A DNA stretch of 64,000 nucleotides, taken from positions 1-64,000 of the forward strand of contig JADBJK010000062.1 of the NCBI GenBank assembly GCA_014874485.1, written 5' to 3'. The notes beneath the pieces are model-generated. The model had not been told where the DNA came from. It worked only from the letters and a program-made list of their open reading frames with translations, and ran no database searches. A program made the translations under genes and the position numbers. Source of the stretch: Chloroflexota bacterium. GTDB taxonomy: Bacteria; Chloroflexota; Anaerolineae; DTLA01. Shown here in pieces: positions 36,852 to 46,872 of the stretch (the first letter of the stretch is position 1; the number at the start of each line of letters is the position of its first letter).

Positions 36852-37769
36852 CTACTCCACGCTCTCCATCTTGATATGCCGCCGGCTGATGAGGAAGGCC
36901 CCGATGACGGCCACCGCACTCAGCCCGATCACGACGGACTCTGCGGGTTGCAAGATGTGCTTCCACGCGCGGGCCAGGGTGGGTGTCCCGACGCTCATCG
37001 GCAGCGCGTAGCGGCCCGGCTCATCCAGCAGCACGCTCAGGCGGTTTAGCCCTCCCGCCTGGGTCTCGCCGTAGAGCGTGGCTCGGTCAAATCCGCGCGC
37101 CTTCAGGAGCGACACCCGCTGCTTGGCCTTGTCCAGCAGTTCATCGCGGCGGCCCCACACCAGCGCCCCCACCGGGCACGTGGTGGCGCAGAACGGCCCG
37201 CCGATGCCCGAGTAGATGCGGTCCTGGCAGAAGGTGCATTTCGCCGCCTTGGCCTCGCCGGTGAGCACGTTGACCACGCGCAGGTGCGGCACACCGTAGG
37301 GGCAGAACTGGGTGCAGTAACCGCACCCGATGCACTTGCTCTCGTCGTAGGCGGTGAACCCCTTGGGGTCCTTGTACAGTGCGTCCGAGGGGCACACGGT
37401 TACGCACGCCGCGTCGGTGCAGTGCATGCATTGATAGTTCACGAAGTGCCAGTCCGTGTCGCTGCGCTTGCTCAGTTTGATCAGCGTCCAGGTGTCTGCC
37501 GACAGGCCGCGCGGCGTGTCGTACAGTTTCGCCGCGCCGGCCGCCTCCACGGGCAGCCGCACGGCCGTCTGCGTGTCTGCGGGCAACTTGTTCCACCGCT
37601 TACAGGCCATCTGGCAGGCGCGGCAGCCCACGCACTTGGAAGCGTCAAACAGGATGGCGAGCGGCGCGTCGCCCGCCGGGGCCGCCTGGGCCAAGCCCGT
37701 TGGCTTCATGGCACCGGCGGCCAGCAGCAGCCCCGACAGTTTCAGGAAGTCTCTGCGGTTGATGTCCAT
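36852..37769 (-). CDS. HybA-like Tat-exported ferredoxin subunit of hydrogenase
   Basis: A 305-residue electron-transfer protein. A Tat signal (NRRDFLKLSGLLLAAGA) is followed by four [4Fe-4S] sites: CVGCRACQMACKRWN near residue 46, CMHCTDAACVTVCPSDAL near residue 116, CIGCGYCTQFCPYGVP near residue 148 and CTFCQDRIYSGIGGPFCATTCPVGAL near residue 182. A C-terminal membrane helix (SVVIGLSAVAVIGAFLI) anchors it. It should take electrons from the small subunit and pass them to the quinone pool or a membrane partner. No cytochrome b or NrfD-type gene is next to it in the window. It is the last gene of the operon, 6 bases after the protease gene. Confidence 0.9.
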   Translation of the reverse strand: MDINRRDFLKLSGLLLAAGAMKPTGLAQAAPAGDAPLAILFDASKCVGCRACQMACKRWNKLPADTQTAVRLPVEAAGAAKLYDTPRGLSADTWTLIKLSKRSDTDWHFVNYQCMHCTDAACVTVCPSDALYKDPKGFTAYDESKCIGCGYCTQFCPYGVPHLRVVNVLTGEAKAAKCTFCQDRIYSGIGGPFCATTCPVGALVWGRRDELLDKAKQRVSLLKARGFDRATLYGETQAGGLNRLSVLLDEPGRYALPMSVGTPTLARAWKHILQPAESVVIGLSAVAVIGAFLISRRHIKMESVE

Positions 37770-37775
37770 AGGCTC

Positions 37776-38312
37776 TCACCTACCTTCCTCGCGTCCGACC
37801 GTCGCAAGGCGGTTCTCGGCCTGAGCGTCGCGCCGTCTCGCGCGGGGGTGCACTCCCCAGCGGGCCAATTCGGCCAGCACCCGATCCAGCAGCGCGTCCA
37901 TCTGCGCGGCGACGGTTGGAGACAACTCCAGGCCAGTGTCAATGATCTCAGGCTCCACCCCCACGAGTACCAGTTCCCGCGGGAACCTGCCGCGCAGGCG
38001 AGAGGCTGCGAGCAGATCCGCCAGACCCATCTGGTGCGGCGAGATCTTGATGCCCAGAAACGCAGGCACCTCATCGCCGATCAGGCGCACGAGCGTCCCG
38101 GGTGGGTTCCCCGTCGCCACAGCGTCCACGATCAGCACGCGGTCCGCCTCTTCCACGTAGTGCAGCAGGTCCAGCCCGAGGGTTCCCCCGTCCAGGACCT
38201 GCACGTCATCCGCGAAGTCAAACCGCTCCGCCAGACGCTGCACGGCCCGAACGCCCACGCCTTCATCGCGCAACAGGATGTTGCCCAGGCCGAGTACCAG
38301 TGTCTTGCCCAC
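37776..38312 (-). CDS. hydrogenase maturation protease (HyaD/HybD family)
   Basis: A 178-residue endopeptidase that trims the C-terminus of the hydrogenase large subunit after Ni insertion. LVLGLGNILLRDEGVGVRAVQRL at the start includes the Ni-sensing Glu. VQVLDGGTLGLDLLHYVEEADRVLIVDAV carries the second Asp, and SPHQMGLADLLAAS carries the His. The C-terminal 25 residues are basic and longer than usual. GTG start 3 bases after the large-subunit stop, so the two are coupled. The target has an 18-residue tail after DPCMACAVH, which fits such cleavage. Confidence 0.92.
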   Translation of the reverse strand: MGKTLVLGLGNILLRDEGVGVRAVQRLAERFDFADDVQVLDGGTLGLDLLHYVEEADRVLIVDAVATGNPPGTLVRLIGDEVPAFLGIKISPHQMGLADLLAASRLRGRFPRELVLVGVEPEIIDTGLELSPTVAAQMDALLDRVLAELARWGVHPRARRRDAQAENRLATVGREEGR

Positions 38313-38315
38313 GGG

Positions 38316-40031
38316 CTACATGCTTCCGTCTATGCGGATGCGCGTCAGTTCGCGCCCGCGAGCGTCCACCACGTGTACTGCGCACGCCATGCACGGGTCA
38401 AACGAGTGGATGGTGCGCAGAATCTCAATGGGCTGCTCGGGGTCCTGCACCGGCGTGCCGATGAGCGCGGCCTCGTAGGCGCCGGGCTGGCCTTTGGCAT
38501 CCCTGGGCGATGCGTTCCACGTGGACGGCACGACGCACTGGTAGTTGGCGATCTTGCCGTCCACAATGTGCACCCAGTGTCCCAGCGCGCCCCGTGGAGC
38601 CTCGTGGAAGCCCCACCCCTTGGCCTCCTTGGGCCACGTGGCGGGGTCCCATTTCTCGCCATTGTGAACCTTGAAATCCTTGTCGGCCATGCGGGTAGCC
38701 AGTTCGTCCAGCCAGGAGATGAGTTTCCCCGCGACAACGGCGGTCTCAATCCCACGGGCCGCCGTGCGCCCCAGCGTGGAGAACAGCGCCTCCGGGCCGA
38801 CGCCGAGTTTGGCGAGCACGGCGTCCACCAGGGCCTTGACCTCGGGCCGCCCTGCTGCGTACGCAACCAGCACACGTGCCAGCGGGCCCACTTCCATGGC
38901 CTTGTCGTCGTACCGAGGAGCCTTGAGCCAGGAGTACTTGCCATCGGTTTGCAAGAACTCGTAGGGCGGTTTCGGCCCCGTGTAGTTCGGCTGCGTCTCC
39001 CCGTCCCACGGGTGCTTGGATGCGGTATCCCCTTCCCCGTACCGGTACCACGAATGCGTAACGTATTCGGCGATCTTCGTGTGGTCCAGCGGGTGGAGCG
39101 TGCTCAGGTCGCGGTTGAGGATGATGCCCGACGGGAACAGCAGCGTGCCCGCCGCATCCGGGAACTCGCCGTATGCGAGGAAGTTGCCCAGCCCCTCACC
39201 CAGCCCGGCCCACTCCTTGTAAAACGGAGCCACCGCCAGCAGGTCGGGGATGTACACCTGATCCACAAACTGTTTTGCCTTCACGAACAGTTTTCGGATG
39301 AGCGCGAGTTTGTCGGCGTTGATCGCCGTCTCGCTGTCCGGGTCCAGCGTGATGGACATACCGCCGACCAGGTAGGTCTGCGGGTGCGGGTTCTTGCTGC
39401 CCAGGATGGCGTGGACGCGGATCACATCCCGCTGCCAGTCCAACGCCTCCAGGTAGTGGGCCACGGCCATCAGGTTGGCCTCGGGCGGGAGTTTGTACGC
39501 CGGATGGCCCCAGTAGCCGTTGGCGAACGGTCCCAACTGCCCGCTCTGCACGAAGGCGGTCAACTTGTCCTTGACGGCCTTGAAGTAGTCCGCACTGGAG
39601 TTGGGCCAATCGGAGATGGACTGCGCCAGCTGGGCGGTTGCCACGGGGTCTGCACGCAGGGCGCCAGTTACATCCACCCAATCCAGGGCGTGCAGATGGT
39701 AGAAGTGAATGACGTGATCCTGAACATACTGGATTCCCGCAATGAGATTGCGGAGGATTCGGGCGTTATCGGGAATCCGAATCCCCAGAGCGTCTTCTAC
39801 GCCTCGCACGGAGGCGACGGCATGCACCGTCGTTCAGACGCCTCATATACGCTGGGCCATGAGCCAGGCTTCGCGCGGGTCGCGGCCCTTCAGGATGATT
39901 TCCAGGCCGCGGAACATGGTGCTGGCGCTCCAGGCCTCGGCCACGCGCCCGTTCTCCACCTTGGCCTCAATCCGCAGGTGGCCCTCTATGCGCGTAACGG
40001 GGTCAATTGCGATTCGTTCTGCCACTTTCAC
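38316..40031 (-). CDS. [NiFe] hydrogenase large subunit with two in-frame TGA codons (probable selenoprotein)
   Basis: The frame is open for 571 codons except TGA at codons 63 (39843-39845) and 66 (39834-39836). The reading is AQRI-X-GV-X-TTVHAVASVRGVEDAL. Every [NiFe] large subunit I know has RxCGxCxxxH here, so both X positions are the Ni-binding cysteines of the N-terminal motif; the His four residues on is kept. The C-terminal motif DPCMACAVH keeps Cys codons. GTG start overlaps the small-subunit stop (GTGA) after GAGGAGGA. With selenocysteine or Cys inserted at UGA the product would be full length and membrane-side hydrogen oxidation is likely. If UGA stops translation, only a 62-residue peptide is made. 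A hairpin set lies right after the TGAs. Confidence 0.88.
39790..39845 (-). promoter_or_regulatory. SECIS-like RNA structure after the TGA codons
   Basis: Counted from the first UGA, GCGUCU (39836-39841) can pair with AGACGC (39790-39795), enclosing two hairpins. CGACGGUGCAUGCCGUCG (39815-39832) is a 7-bp stem with a GCAU loop about 19 bases past the first UGA, and GCCUC/GAGGC (39801-39815) is the other. Bacterial SECIS hairpins sit at this distance with G and U in the loop. GC-rich code can fold by chance, so support is moderate. Confidence 0.45.
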
Positions 40032-41128
40032 TCCTCCTCTTTCTCCTTGCCCAGGCGCTGGGCGGCCACTGCGCCCGCGGCGCCGACCACCAACCCGGCG
40101 GCAGCACCGATGAGGCCCGCAGCTGCCGGGGACAGGCCCTCGGCCGCAGCCTCGGCGTCGGGGTACGTGCTGGGCGGCGTCAACTGGTGAATCGGCACCG
40201 GCTCATAGGCGGGGCTTTCCCAGAAGTTCGGGGCCGCGCAGGCGATGCACCCGTGCCCCGCACCGACCGGCCAACTGAGGCCCTCGTTCCACCGGAGCGT
40301 GGGGCAGTTGTGGAACGCCACCGGCCCTTTGCACCCCATCTTGTACAGGCACCAGCCCTTGCGGTGGCCCTCGTCGCCCCACGCCTGCACAAACTCGCCG
40401 GCGTCAAAGTGCCCGCGCCGCTCGCAGTTGTCGTGGATTCGCCGGCCATAGGCGAACAGCGGGCGGCCCAAGTCGTCCACTGCGGGCAGGCTGCCAAAGG
40501 TCAGGAAATGCACAACCGTGGCGGTCAGGTTGTCCACGTTGAACGGGCACCCGGGCAGGTTCACGATGGGCACCCCCGAAACCACATCCTTCACGCCCTT
40601 CGCGCCAGTGGGGTTCGGGGTCGTGGCGGGCCAGCCACCGTAGAACGCGCACGCGCCCACCGTGATGATGGCCGCCGAGTGCGCTGCGACCTCCTTCATG
40701 ATATCCAGCGCCGTGCGCCCGCCGATGCAGCAGTAGATGCCGTCATCCACCGTCGGGATGGAGCCTTCCACGACGGTGAGGTATCCGCCCTCGGCCACCG
40801 TGTCTGCCAGCGACTTCTCGGCACGCTTGCCGGAGGGGGCCATGATGGTCTCGTGGTAGTTGAGGGATAGGGTATCCAGCACCAGTTCCGCGACGGTGGG
40901 TCTGTTGGCGCGGAGCAGTGATTCGGTGCATCCCGCGCAGTCCTGAAACTCCAGCCACACCACCGCCGGGCGCTTGGCGCTTTCCAGCGCCCGCGCGATC
41001 TTGGGCGTGAAACCGGCGGGCAAGGCCAACGTCCCAGCCATGATCGCACAGAACTTCAGGAAGTCGCGGCGGGATACCCCGTGCTCGGTAAGAGCCGTTT
41101 TCAAGGGGCTTTTCTGGTGTTTGTCCAT
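40028..41128 (-). CDS. [NiFe] hydrogenase small subunit, Tat-exported
   Basis: A 366-residue Fe-S subunit that relays electrons from the Ni-Fe site. The Tat signal is SRRDFLKFCAIMAGTLALPAG near residue 19. Proximal-cluster ligands are in LEFQDCAGCTESLLR, GACAFYGGWP and NLPGCPFNVDN. Medial and distal ligands are in HDNCERRG, GWCLYKMGCKGPVAFHNCP and GHGCIACAAPNFWES. A C-terminal hydrophobic, Ala/Gly-rich helix should hold it in the membrane. It leads the operon small-large-protease-ferredoxin, with GGAGGAGACACGCAC before ATG. Sequence order fits a group 1, respiratory uptake enzyme; the subgroup cannot be assigned by eye. No maturation hyp genes are nearby. Confidence 0.93.
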   Translation of the reverse strand: MDKHQKSPLKTALTEHGVSRRDFLKFCAIMAGTLALPAGFTPKIARALESAKRPAVVWLEFQDCAGCTESLLRANRPTVAELVLDTLSLNYHETIMAPSGKRAEKSLADTVAEGGYLTVVEGSIPTVDDGIYCCIGGRTALDIMKEVAAHSAAIITVGACAFYGGWPATTPNPTGAKGVKDVVSGVPIVNLPGCPFNVDNLTATVVHFLTFGSLPAVDDLGRPLFAYGRRIHDNCERRGHFDAGEFVQAWGDEGHRKGWCLYKMGCKGPVAFHNCPTLRWNEGLSWPVGAGHGCIACAAPNFWESPAYEPVPIHQLTPPSTYPDAEAAAEGLSPAAAGLIGAAAGLVVGAAGAVAAQRLGKEKEEE

Positions 41129-41338
41129 GTGCGTGTCTCCTCCCTGATGAATCCGCAGGCCAGCAAAGTAGCGCGGGACGCGCTCTCCCCGGCCCTAACG
41201 CTTCCACAGTCTCAAGGCTTGACCGCGATGGGCATCCCCCCTTTCATCCGCCGAATCCCGATGGCCATGTCCGGTAGGTGCTGTGCGGTTCCACGGTTCG
41301 CAGCGATGGCTGCTCTCCACAGACGGAATACTACCACA

Positions 41339-41366
41339 ATTATACCACATCTTGCGAAAAAGTCAA
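41339..41366 (-). promoter_or_regulatory. promoter of the hydrogenase operon
   Basis: On the - strand TTGACT (41361-41366) and TATAAT (41339-41344) are 16 bases apart, and TGG before TATAAT makes it an extended -10 as well. Transcription would start near 41332, leaving a leader of about 200 bases (41129-41332) in which I see no clear riboswitch. A short frame MAIGIRRMKGGMPIAVKP lies in it without a good ribosome-binding site. Confidence 0.75.
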
Positions 41367-41411
41367 TAGTTTTCGCCGATTGTTCCGAAAATCGTAACAT
41401 CCTGTGCTTGG

Positions 41412-41697
41412 CCACAGGGGGTTCTTGGCGGTTCGTCATTGCGAGGTCCGCAGCACCGAAGAATCTCGTCAACCGAGATTGATTCGCTTCGCTCGCAATG
41501 ACAGGTGGGCTGTCATGCACGTGCGACGCACCTTCGAGGTGCGTCGCACGTGGGGATTGCTTCGCTCGCAATGACAGATGGGGTGTCATTGCGAGGGCGC
41601 GCAGCGCCCGAAGCAATCCCCGGCAGACTGTCATTCTGAGGCGCGGAGCGCCGAAGAATCTCGCCAAACGAGAGACTTCGCTTCGCTCACAATGACA
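41412..41697. repeat. palindromic intergenic repeat (family A), copy 5 (composite)
   Basis: Starts CCACAGGGGGTTCTTGG, then GTCATTGCGAGG. It then repeats the module set about two and a half times, including the CACGTGCGACGCACC palindrome (41518-41551) with one changed base in its centre. It separates the divergent hydrogenase promoter from the terminator of the next gene. Confidence 0.9.
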
Positions 41698-41698
41698 A

Positions 41699-41728
41699 AG
41701 AGCCTCTCACACAACGGTGAGAGGCTCT
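41699..41728 (-). terminator. terminator of the large secreted-protein gene
   Basis: AGAGCCTCTCAC (41699-41710) and GTGAGAGGCTCT (41717-41728) form a perfect 12-bp stem with a 6-base loop. On the - strand it is followed by TTGTCATT. It lies 38 bases past the stop at 41766. Confidence 0.75.
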
Positions 41729-41765
41729 CCACAGGCATCCCGTGCGAGGCTGAATACGACCGGCG

Positions 41766-44700
41766 TCAGGGAATCTCCCACGTGCACGCCTCGCCCGCCA
41801 GCACCCAGTACCCCCTGCCGGGCTCCAGCAGGCGCAGGTCGTTGGCGAAGTCCGGCGCGCCCGGCCTGTACCGCCGCCATGTCCCGCCCATCTCCCCCGC
41901 CTCGTAGGCCATCACGGCGATCACCTTGTCGGCGAGGGGAGCCAGCGCCTCTTGGGGGCTGAGCGGCGCGGACGCCGGGAACCCCACCATGTTCCACCCG
42001 GCGTACAGTGGAATCTGCGCCCCCGAAGGCGCGCTGCCGGCCACCGTCCAGATGGTCGGCGCGAGCACCTTCACCCACAAGCCCATGCGCGCGTCCACAT
42101 AGGTCAGGGAGTTCGCCCCCGGCGGCATCAGCGGGCTGTACGACTTCCACGTCCCGGCGCCGGCATCCCAGTAGTACACGCTCACCAGCACGTCCGAGAT
42201 GGACGCGAACACGACATCGGGATTGTTGGAACTCGGTGCGACGGGCAGCGAGACGAGGTTCCACCCCTCGCGGAGCGCGATGCCTGGCACGCCGGGCGTG
42301 CCGGTCGGCGTATGGGTGGGCGTATTCGTCGGCGACGGGCTTGGCGTCCACGTGGCCGTCGGCGTGTCAGTGGGGGTCATGCTGGGCGCAACCGTCGGCG
42401 TCGCCGTGGGCGTGCTGGTGGGCGCGGCGGTCGGCGTATGGGTGGGCGTGTTCGTCGGCGACGGGCTTGGCGTCCACGTGGCCGTCGGCGTGTCAGTGGG
42501 GGTCATGCTGGGCGCAACCGTCGGCGTCGCCGTGGGCGTGCTGGTGGGCGCGGCGGTCGGCGTATGGGTGGGCGTATTCGTCGGCGACGGGCTTGGCGTC
42601 CACGTGGCCGTTGGCGTCAACGTGGGCGAGGGCGTGCGCGTCGGTGTGGCCGTTGCGCTCGCCACCGAGTACGCCACCGTCAGCAGCGGCCGCTTGGACA
42701 CGTCGGGGTACTCCGCCGACGCGAAGCGGTACTCCACCGACCCGCCTGTGGACGCGCCCTTGACAACCATGCCGAAGTTCTCGGCGGGATAGGCAACCCA
42801 GTGCCGCACCAGGTCGGTAACGTCCACCTCAATGGCGCTGTTGGCCGCGTTCATGTGGAACGTGGCGTAGGCAGTGGCCGTGCGGTCGTAGGTGGTGCCG
42901 TTGCAGCCGTCGGCTTCCCAGCGCTCGCCCGCGCGGGGCTGCTGCCACGTGGCTTCGGTAACAACCCAGGGCCGCAGCACCCGGTACACCAACCCGTCAA
43001 ACATGTTGCCGTTGCTCTGGTACGTGGCGTACAGCGTGAGCGACGCGCTGATGACGTTGGCCCCGGCCGGGATGGACGACACGTCAAAGCGCACCAGCCC
43101 CGCCATTACGTCGTAGGTGCGCACGCTGAAGTGGGTGAGGCCCGCGAAGTTGCTCGTAACCTGCCACTGATCCATGTACGTGTCCACGCTGCCCGCGTAC
43201 CCGTTCGCGCCGTAGCGGAAGGTCGCCGTTTGCACCGGCCCGCCCGGCGTGGGGGTGGGCGGCACGGGTGTGGGGGTCGGGGTGCGCGTGGGCGTGGCCG
43301 AGGGCGTGCGGGTCGGCGTGGGCGTCGGCCCGGCGGTGAACGTGGCTGTTGGGGTTGCCGTTGGCCCGGCGGTGGATGTCGGCGTCCGCGTGGGCGTGGC
43401 CGTGGGCCCACCGCTCGGCCAGTACTCAATCACCAGTTTCGGGCGGATGGACGAGTTGGCGTTCTCCGACGAGGCGAAGGTGTAGCCCACGGAGTTCCCG
43501 CCCGCGTCCCGCAGCAGCAGCCCCAGGTTCGTGGACGGCGCGGCGGCCCAGTTCCGCACGATGTCGGTAACGTCCAGGCTCACCCACACGTTGGTGATGC
43601 TGGGCGGCGGCTGGACCATGTCCGTGGCCGCTGCCGAGCGGTCGGGATTCGGCGGCTCGGTGCTGTTGCACCCGGCCAGGCCCCAGAAGGTGCTGCTGGT
43701 AGCGCGGTTCCACGTGGCGCCCGACTCCGTCCACCCGCGTAGCACCTGGTACGGGCTGAAGTAGGCCGAGCCGGCGTTGCTCCGCGCCGTGAGGTAGATT
43801 TCCAGCCGCGCCGAGCCGATGGACGCCCCCGCGGGCAGCGGCGACAGGTCAAACCGCAGGAGCGCCGACCAGATGTCCTGCCGCCCGTAGTCGTAGTTCC
43901 CGCCGCGGATGCTGAACGTCGTCTCGTTGCCGTAGTTGGTGTCTTTGGACCACCAGTCTATGAACGTGTCGGTAGCGCCCGTGTACCCGTTCACCCCCTG
44001 CTGGAGCGTGAGGACGGTGGGCGGGGTGGACGGCGTGGGCGTGAACGTGGCGGTGGGCGCGGGCGTCGGCGTCCGCGTGGGCGGCTGGCCCTCCAGCGTG
44101 TACTGCACGACCAATTTCGGGCGCAGGCTGCTCGTCTCGTAGTCCGACCCGGCCAAACTGTACTGCACCGGCTCGGCCATGTTGCACGTGGACTTGAGCA
44201 CCAGGCCCTGGTTGTTGGCAGGGTCCAGCACCCACGCCTGCACGATATTCGTAACGTCAAAGGTGTACCAGCGGTTGGTGGACTGGAGCCAGACTTCCTC
44301 GCCGCCGATGTCGGACCGGTCGGTGCCGATGCCATTGCACCCGGGCGCGGCCCAGGTCTCCACGCCCTGCGGGCGGTTCCACGTGGCCTGCGAGTCCACC
44401 CACGGGCGCAGCACCGCGTAGGGTCGGGCGCACATGTAGGCGCTGTTGCTCTGGCCCACGGTGTACACCTGGAGTTGCGCGCTCTGCACGGTGGCGTTGC
44501 TCGGGATGCCGCTCAGGTCAAAGCGCAGGAGCGACGCGATGACATCCTGCGAACGCACGATGAGGATGGTGTCCCAGTTGTAGTTGGAGTCGTCGCTGTA
44601 GTCCGAGATGTACGTGTCGCGCACGCCGGTGTATCCGTTCAGCCCCTGTTGGAAGGTAACCGTCGTGGCGACGGGCGTGGGGCCAGGGGTGAACGTCGGC

Positions 44701-46484
44701 GTGGGCGTGGGCGTAGCCGTCGGCGTGCGGGTGGGCGTGGCCGTCGGCCCGGCGGTGAACGTGGGCGTGCGCGTGGGCGTATGCGTGGCCGTGGCCTGCG
44801 CGGGGGTCGGCGTGGGCGTGTTGGTCGGGCCGGCGCTGCCGCTCTTGGTTACGTCCACGAAGTGGATGTACTCGTCGCCGTCGCTGCGCCCGTCAATGTA
44901 GAAGTCGCTGCCGCCCGCAAGGCTATTGGCAAACCGCGCGTTGGGCAGCACGAACGTGGCCTTCTTCCACGTCAGGGAGTTGGTCTTGTACACGCTGCCC
45001 CCAAGCCGCTCGCCCGTCGTGGAGTCGTAGAACAGATCCCAGCGGTCGGTGCCCCGGTCAAAGTACGTAACCGTTACGGTTACCGTCCGGTTGGTGTTGT
45101 ACAGGTAGCCATCGTCCACCTTGAAGAACATGTAGGGGTTGCCCGAGGCGGCATCGGTGCGACGGGTGATCCACGACTCCTTGCCCACCCACGAGCCGCC
45201 CAGGTTCACGCCCTGCTCGGTCTTGTTGGTGATGGTGCATCCGGCGGTGGTCGTGGGGAAGTTCAGTCCCGTGCGGTAGGTTACCACCACCGTTTTGCCG
45301 CCGGGCACCGAGTCGTCCTGGTACAGCCAGAAACTGAAGTTGCCGCACTCTGGATACCACGTGTAGCCCGACTCGCGCATGGCCACCCAGACGCTGGGCG
45401 TATCCTGCAGCGTGCGCCCCAGGTACCGGTTGGCGAACTCCAGGATGGGAAAGTTGTAGTAGCGCACGTTGCCCTGGGCATCCTGCAAGAGCCAGCCGCG
45501 CCAGTCCTGCGGCGAGTAGTCTATCGTGAGCCAGGTGTTGTGGCGATGGAGCACGCCCAGCACGCCCCAGTACGTCTCCTCCTCGGTCGGCGTCATGTAC
45601 TGGTACGCCTCCTGGCCGGTCGGGTACGTCAGGCTCCACTTGAGGATGGGGTCCACCGTGCCGCAGCCCTCAAACCCGGGCTTGTCGGGGATGTACTGAG
45701 AGTCCGCGTCGGCCTGCATCGCCGCGTGAAAGTCGCCGATGCCGTAGGTGAGGGCGGCGTAGTCGGTCCACTCCTTGCGCTCGCAGATGTGCTGGAACCG
45801 CGGCGTTCCTGGAATCACCACGCGCGTCGTGTGGAACGCCTGGCCGTACATGTCCACAATCTGCTTGACGGTGCTCACCCACAGCGGCCCCGAAAGGCCG
45901 TTGTCGCGCATGCACTGATCGTAGGCTTCCACGCAGGGCTGGGTCTCGGCGTACACGCCCACGCCCATGATGATGAACTCCAGGCGCGGGTCGCCGTCAA
46001 ACCGCTGTCCCAGCGCGCGCACGAAGTTGCCGTACTTCTGGAGATAGGCCCAGTGCCAGTATTTGGGAATCTGCTCCGTGCCGCAGGTGATGATGGCGTC
46101 AGGATAGCGGCTCTGGAACCACGAGGGGACCTGCAGGCCGCCCGCCTGTCCCGCGTAGGTTTGCAGGTGAAGGGCCACTGGCTTGCCCTTGGCCCACTGG
46201 GCCGCCACGAAGTTCTCAATCAAGTCCCAGCGGTACTGGCCCTCGCTCGGCTCCAGTTGCTTCCAACTGAAGGTCATGTGCCCGCCCACGATGGGCCACT
46301 GGGCGGGGTCCAGGTTGGCGCTGTCGCGCGCGATGTACACGCCTGGGCGAGGGGTCGCCCACGTGGCGCTGCTGCGGATGCCCTGCGCCGAACTGTAGTT
46401 TCGGCCCCCTGCGCCCAGCCCGACGATGGTCAGGCACAGCATCACCGTCGCAATCCATAGGAAGCGAGATCGGCTTGTCCTCAT
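41766..46484 (-). CDS. large secreted protein: glycosidase-like domain plus three DNRLRE domains
   Basis: A 1572-residue exported protein. A signal peptide ([19 protein letters not shown]) is followed by a barrel-like region at about 30-400: [24 protein letters not shown] and [12 protein letters not shown] resemble GH42/GH5-type glycosidases, though catalytic residues are not certain. A beta-rich region to about 620 follows. Then come three DNRLRE (CBM96-like) domains, each starting near [36 protein letters not shown] or [18 protein letters not shown] and holding ALLRFDLS and RPKLVVQY strands. TPTPT-rich linkers separate them; one contains a 42-residue tandem repeat. The last 140 residues ([23 protein letters not shown]) form a repeated cap domain. 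Likely binds and degrades polysaccharide outside the cell. Confidence 0.85.
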   Translation of the reverse strand: MRTSRSRFLWIATVMLCLTIVGLGAGGRNYSSAQGIRSSATWATPRPGVYIARDSANLDPAQWPIVGGHMTFSWKQLEPSEGQYRWDLIENFVAAQWAKGKPVALHLQTYAGQAGGLQVPSWFQSRYPDAIITCGTEQIPKYWHWAYLQKYGNFVRALGQRFDGDPRLEFIIMGVGVYAETQPCVEAYDQCMRDNGLSGPLWVSTVKQIVDMYGQAFHTTRVVIPGTPRFQHICERKEWTDYAALTYGIGDFHAAMQADADSQYIPDKPGFEGCGTVDPILKWSLTYPTGQEAYQYMTPTEEETYWGVLGVLHRHNTWLTIDYSPQDWRGWLLQDAQGNVRYYNFPILEFANRYLGRTLQDTPSVWVAMRESGYTWYPECGNFSFWLYQDDSVPGGKTVVVTYRTGLNFPTTTAGCTITNKTEQGVNLGGSWVGKESWITRRTDAASGNPYMFFKVDDGYLYNTNRTVTVTVTYFDRGTDRWDLFYDSTTGERLGGSVYKTNSLTWKKATFVLPNARFANSLAGGSDFYIDGRSDGDEYIHFVDVTKSGSAGPTNTPTPTPAQATATHTPTRTPTFTAGPTATPTRTPTATPTPTPTFTPGPTPVATTVTFQQGLNGYTGVRDTYISDYSDDSNYNWDTILIVRSQDVIASLLRFDLSGIPSNATVQSAQLQVYTVGQSNSAYMCARPYAVLRPWVDSQATWNRPQGVETWAAPGCNGIGTDRSDIGGEEVWLQSTNRWYTFDVTNIVQAWVLDPANNQGLVLKSTCNMAEPVQYSLAGSDYETSSLRPKLVVQYTLEGQPPTRTPTPAPTATFTPTPSTPPTVLTLQQGVNGYTGATDTFIDWWSKDTNYGNETTFSIRGGNYDYGRQDIWSALLRFDLSPLPAGASIGSARLEIYLTARSNAGSAYFSPYQVLRGWTESGATWNRATSSTFWGLAGCNSTEPPNPDRSAAATDMVQPPPSITNVWVSLDVTDIVRNWAAAPSTNLGLLLRDAGGNSVGYTFASSENANSSIRPKLVIEYWPSGGPTATPTRTPTSTAGPTATPTATFTAGPTPTPTRTPSATPTRTPTPTPVPPTPTPGGPVQTATFRYGANGYAGSVDTYMDQWQVTSNFAGLTHFSVRTYDVMAGLVRFDVSSIPAGANVISASLTLYATYQSNGNMFDGLVYRVLRPWVVTEATWQQPRAGERWEADGCNGTTYDRTATAYATFHMNAANSAIEVDVTDLVRHWVAYPAENFGMVVKGASTGGSVEYRFASAEYPDVSKRPLLTVAYSVASATATPTRTPSPTLTPTATWTPSPSPTNTPTHTPTAAPTSTPTATPTVAPSMTPTDTPTATWTPSPSPTNTPTHTPTAAPTSTPTATPTVAPSMTPTDTPTATWTPSPSPTNTPTHTPTGTPGVPGIALREGWNLVSLPVAPSSNNPDVVFASISDVLVSVYYWDAGAGTWKSYSPLMPPGANSLTYVDARMGLWVKVLAPTIWTVAGSAPSGAQIPLYAGWNMVGFPASAPLSPQEALAPLADKVIAVMAYEAGEMGGTWRRYRPGAPDFANDLRLLEPGRGYWVLAGEACTWEIP
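42304..42607. repeat. 126-bp tandem repeat coding Thr/Pro linker
   Basis: The unit recurs at a 126-base step (starts at 42304, 42430, 42556; third copy partial) and codes [20 protein letters not shown] and 22 more residues per unit. The copies are almost identical in DNA, so the expansion is recent. Confidence 0.9.
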
Positions 46485-46832
46485 GTGGCAATCGCTCCTG
46501 GGTTTTGGGTGTGAAACCTCTAGGATATAGTCTATGCGCTTTTCCTCTGCCAACAATGGGGAAAAGGTACTACGGGCGCTGCAAGGCCTACCGCGCCCGT
46601 CGTCGGGCACGGCGCGCCCTTGGGGGGGCGCTATCTGTAACGCAGGACCCCGACGCGGAGATACGCGGAACCACCAACGCCATGCGGCCAGGCGTCGGTG
46701 CGCCAGGTAACCCACGCCCCCGTGGGCAGCACTGCAAGATTCGCGCCACCCCGCGCAGGGGTCCAGGCAGCCGTCTGCCCCGCCGCGAAGAGGCTCGGCG
46801 AAAAGGGCACATTCCCGCACGGTGCGCGCCGA
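46485..46832. other. 348-base stretch without a supported gene
   Basis: It lies between the divergent secreted-protein gene and the tRNA promoter. A weak - strand promoter is possible (TTGGCA and TATATC, 18 bases apart, near 46525-46555) for the gene at 46484. The frames seen here are Arg-rich and lack a ribosome-binding site. Confidence 0.5.
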
Positions 46833-46861
46833 TTGACAGAACCGCACCCCCGCCGTATAAT
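46833..46861 (+). promoter_or_regulatory. consensus promoter of the tRNA gene
   Basis: TTGACA (46833-46838) and TATAAT (46856-46861) are exactly 17 bases apart, a perfect sigma-70 consensus. It starts transcription about 5 bases before the mature tRNA 5' end. Confidence 0.9.
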
Positions 46862-46872
46862 ATCCTCGCTGC

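Noticed and set aside
36613-37011. 132-codon frame on the + strand
   Set aside because: No ribosome-binding site or recognisable domain; it overlaps the 3' end of the ferredoxin gene in antisense.
38316-40031. Hydrogenase large subunit as a decayed pseudogene
   Set aside because: There is no frameshift, all other motifs are intact, overlaps with both neighbours are kept, and both TGAs replace exactly the conserved cysteines.
37284-40190. 968-codon open frame on the + strand
   Set aside because: It is antisense to the hydrogenase genes, has no recognisable domain, and its codon pattern follows from the GC bias of the real - strand genes.
42199-42792. Val/Gly-rich 197-codon frame on the + strand
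   Set aside because: It is the antisense reading of the Thr/Pro linker repeats of the secreted protein.
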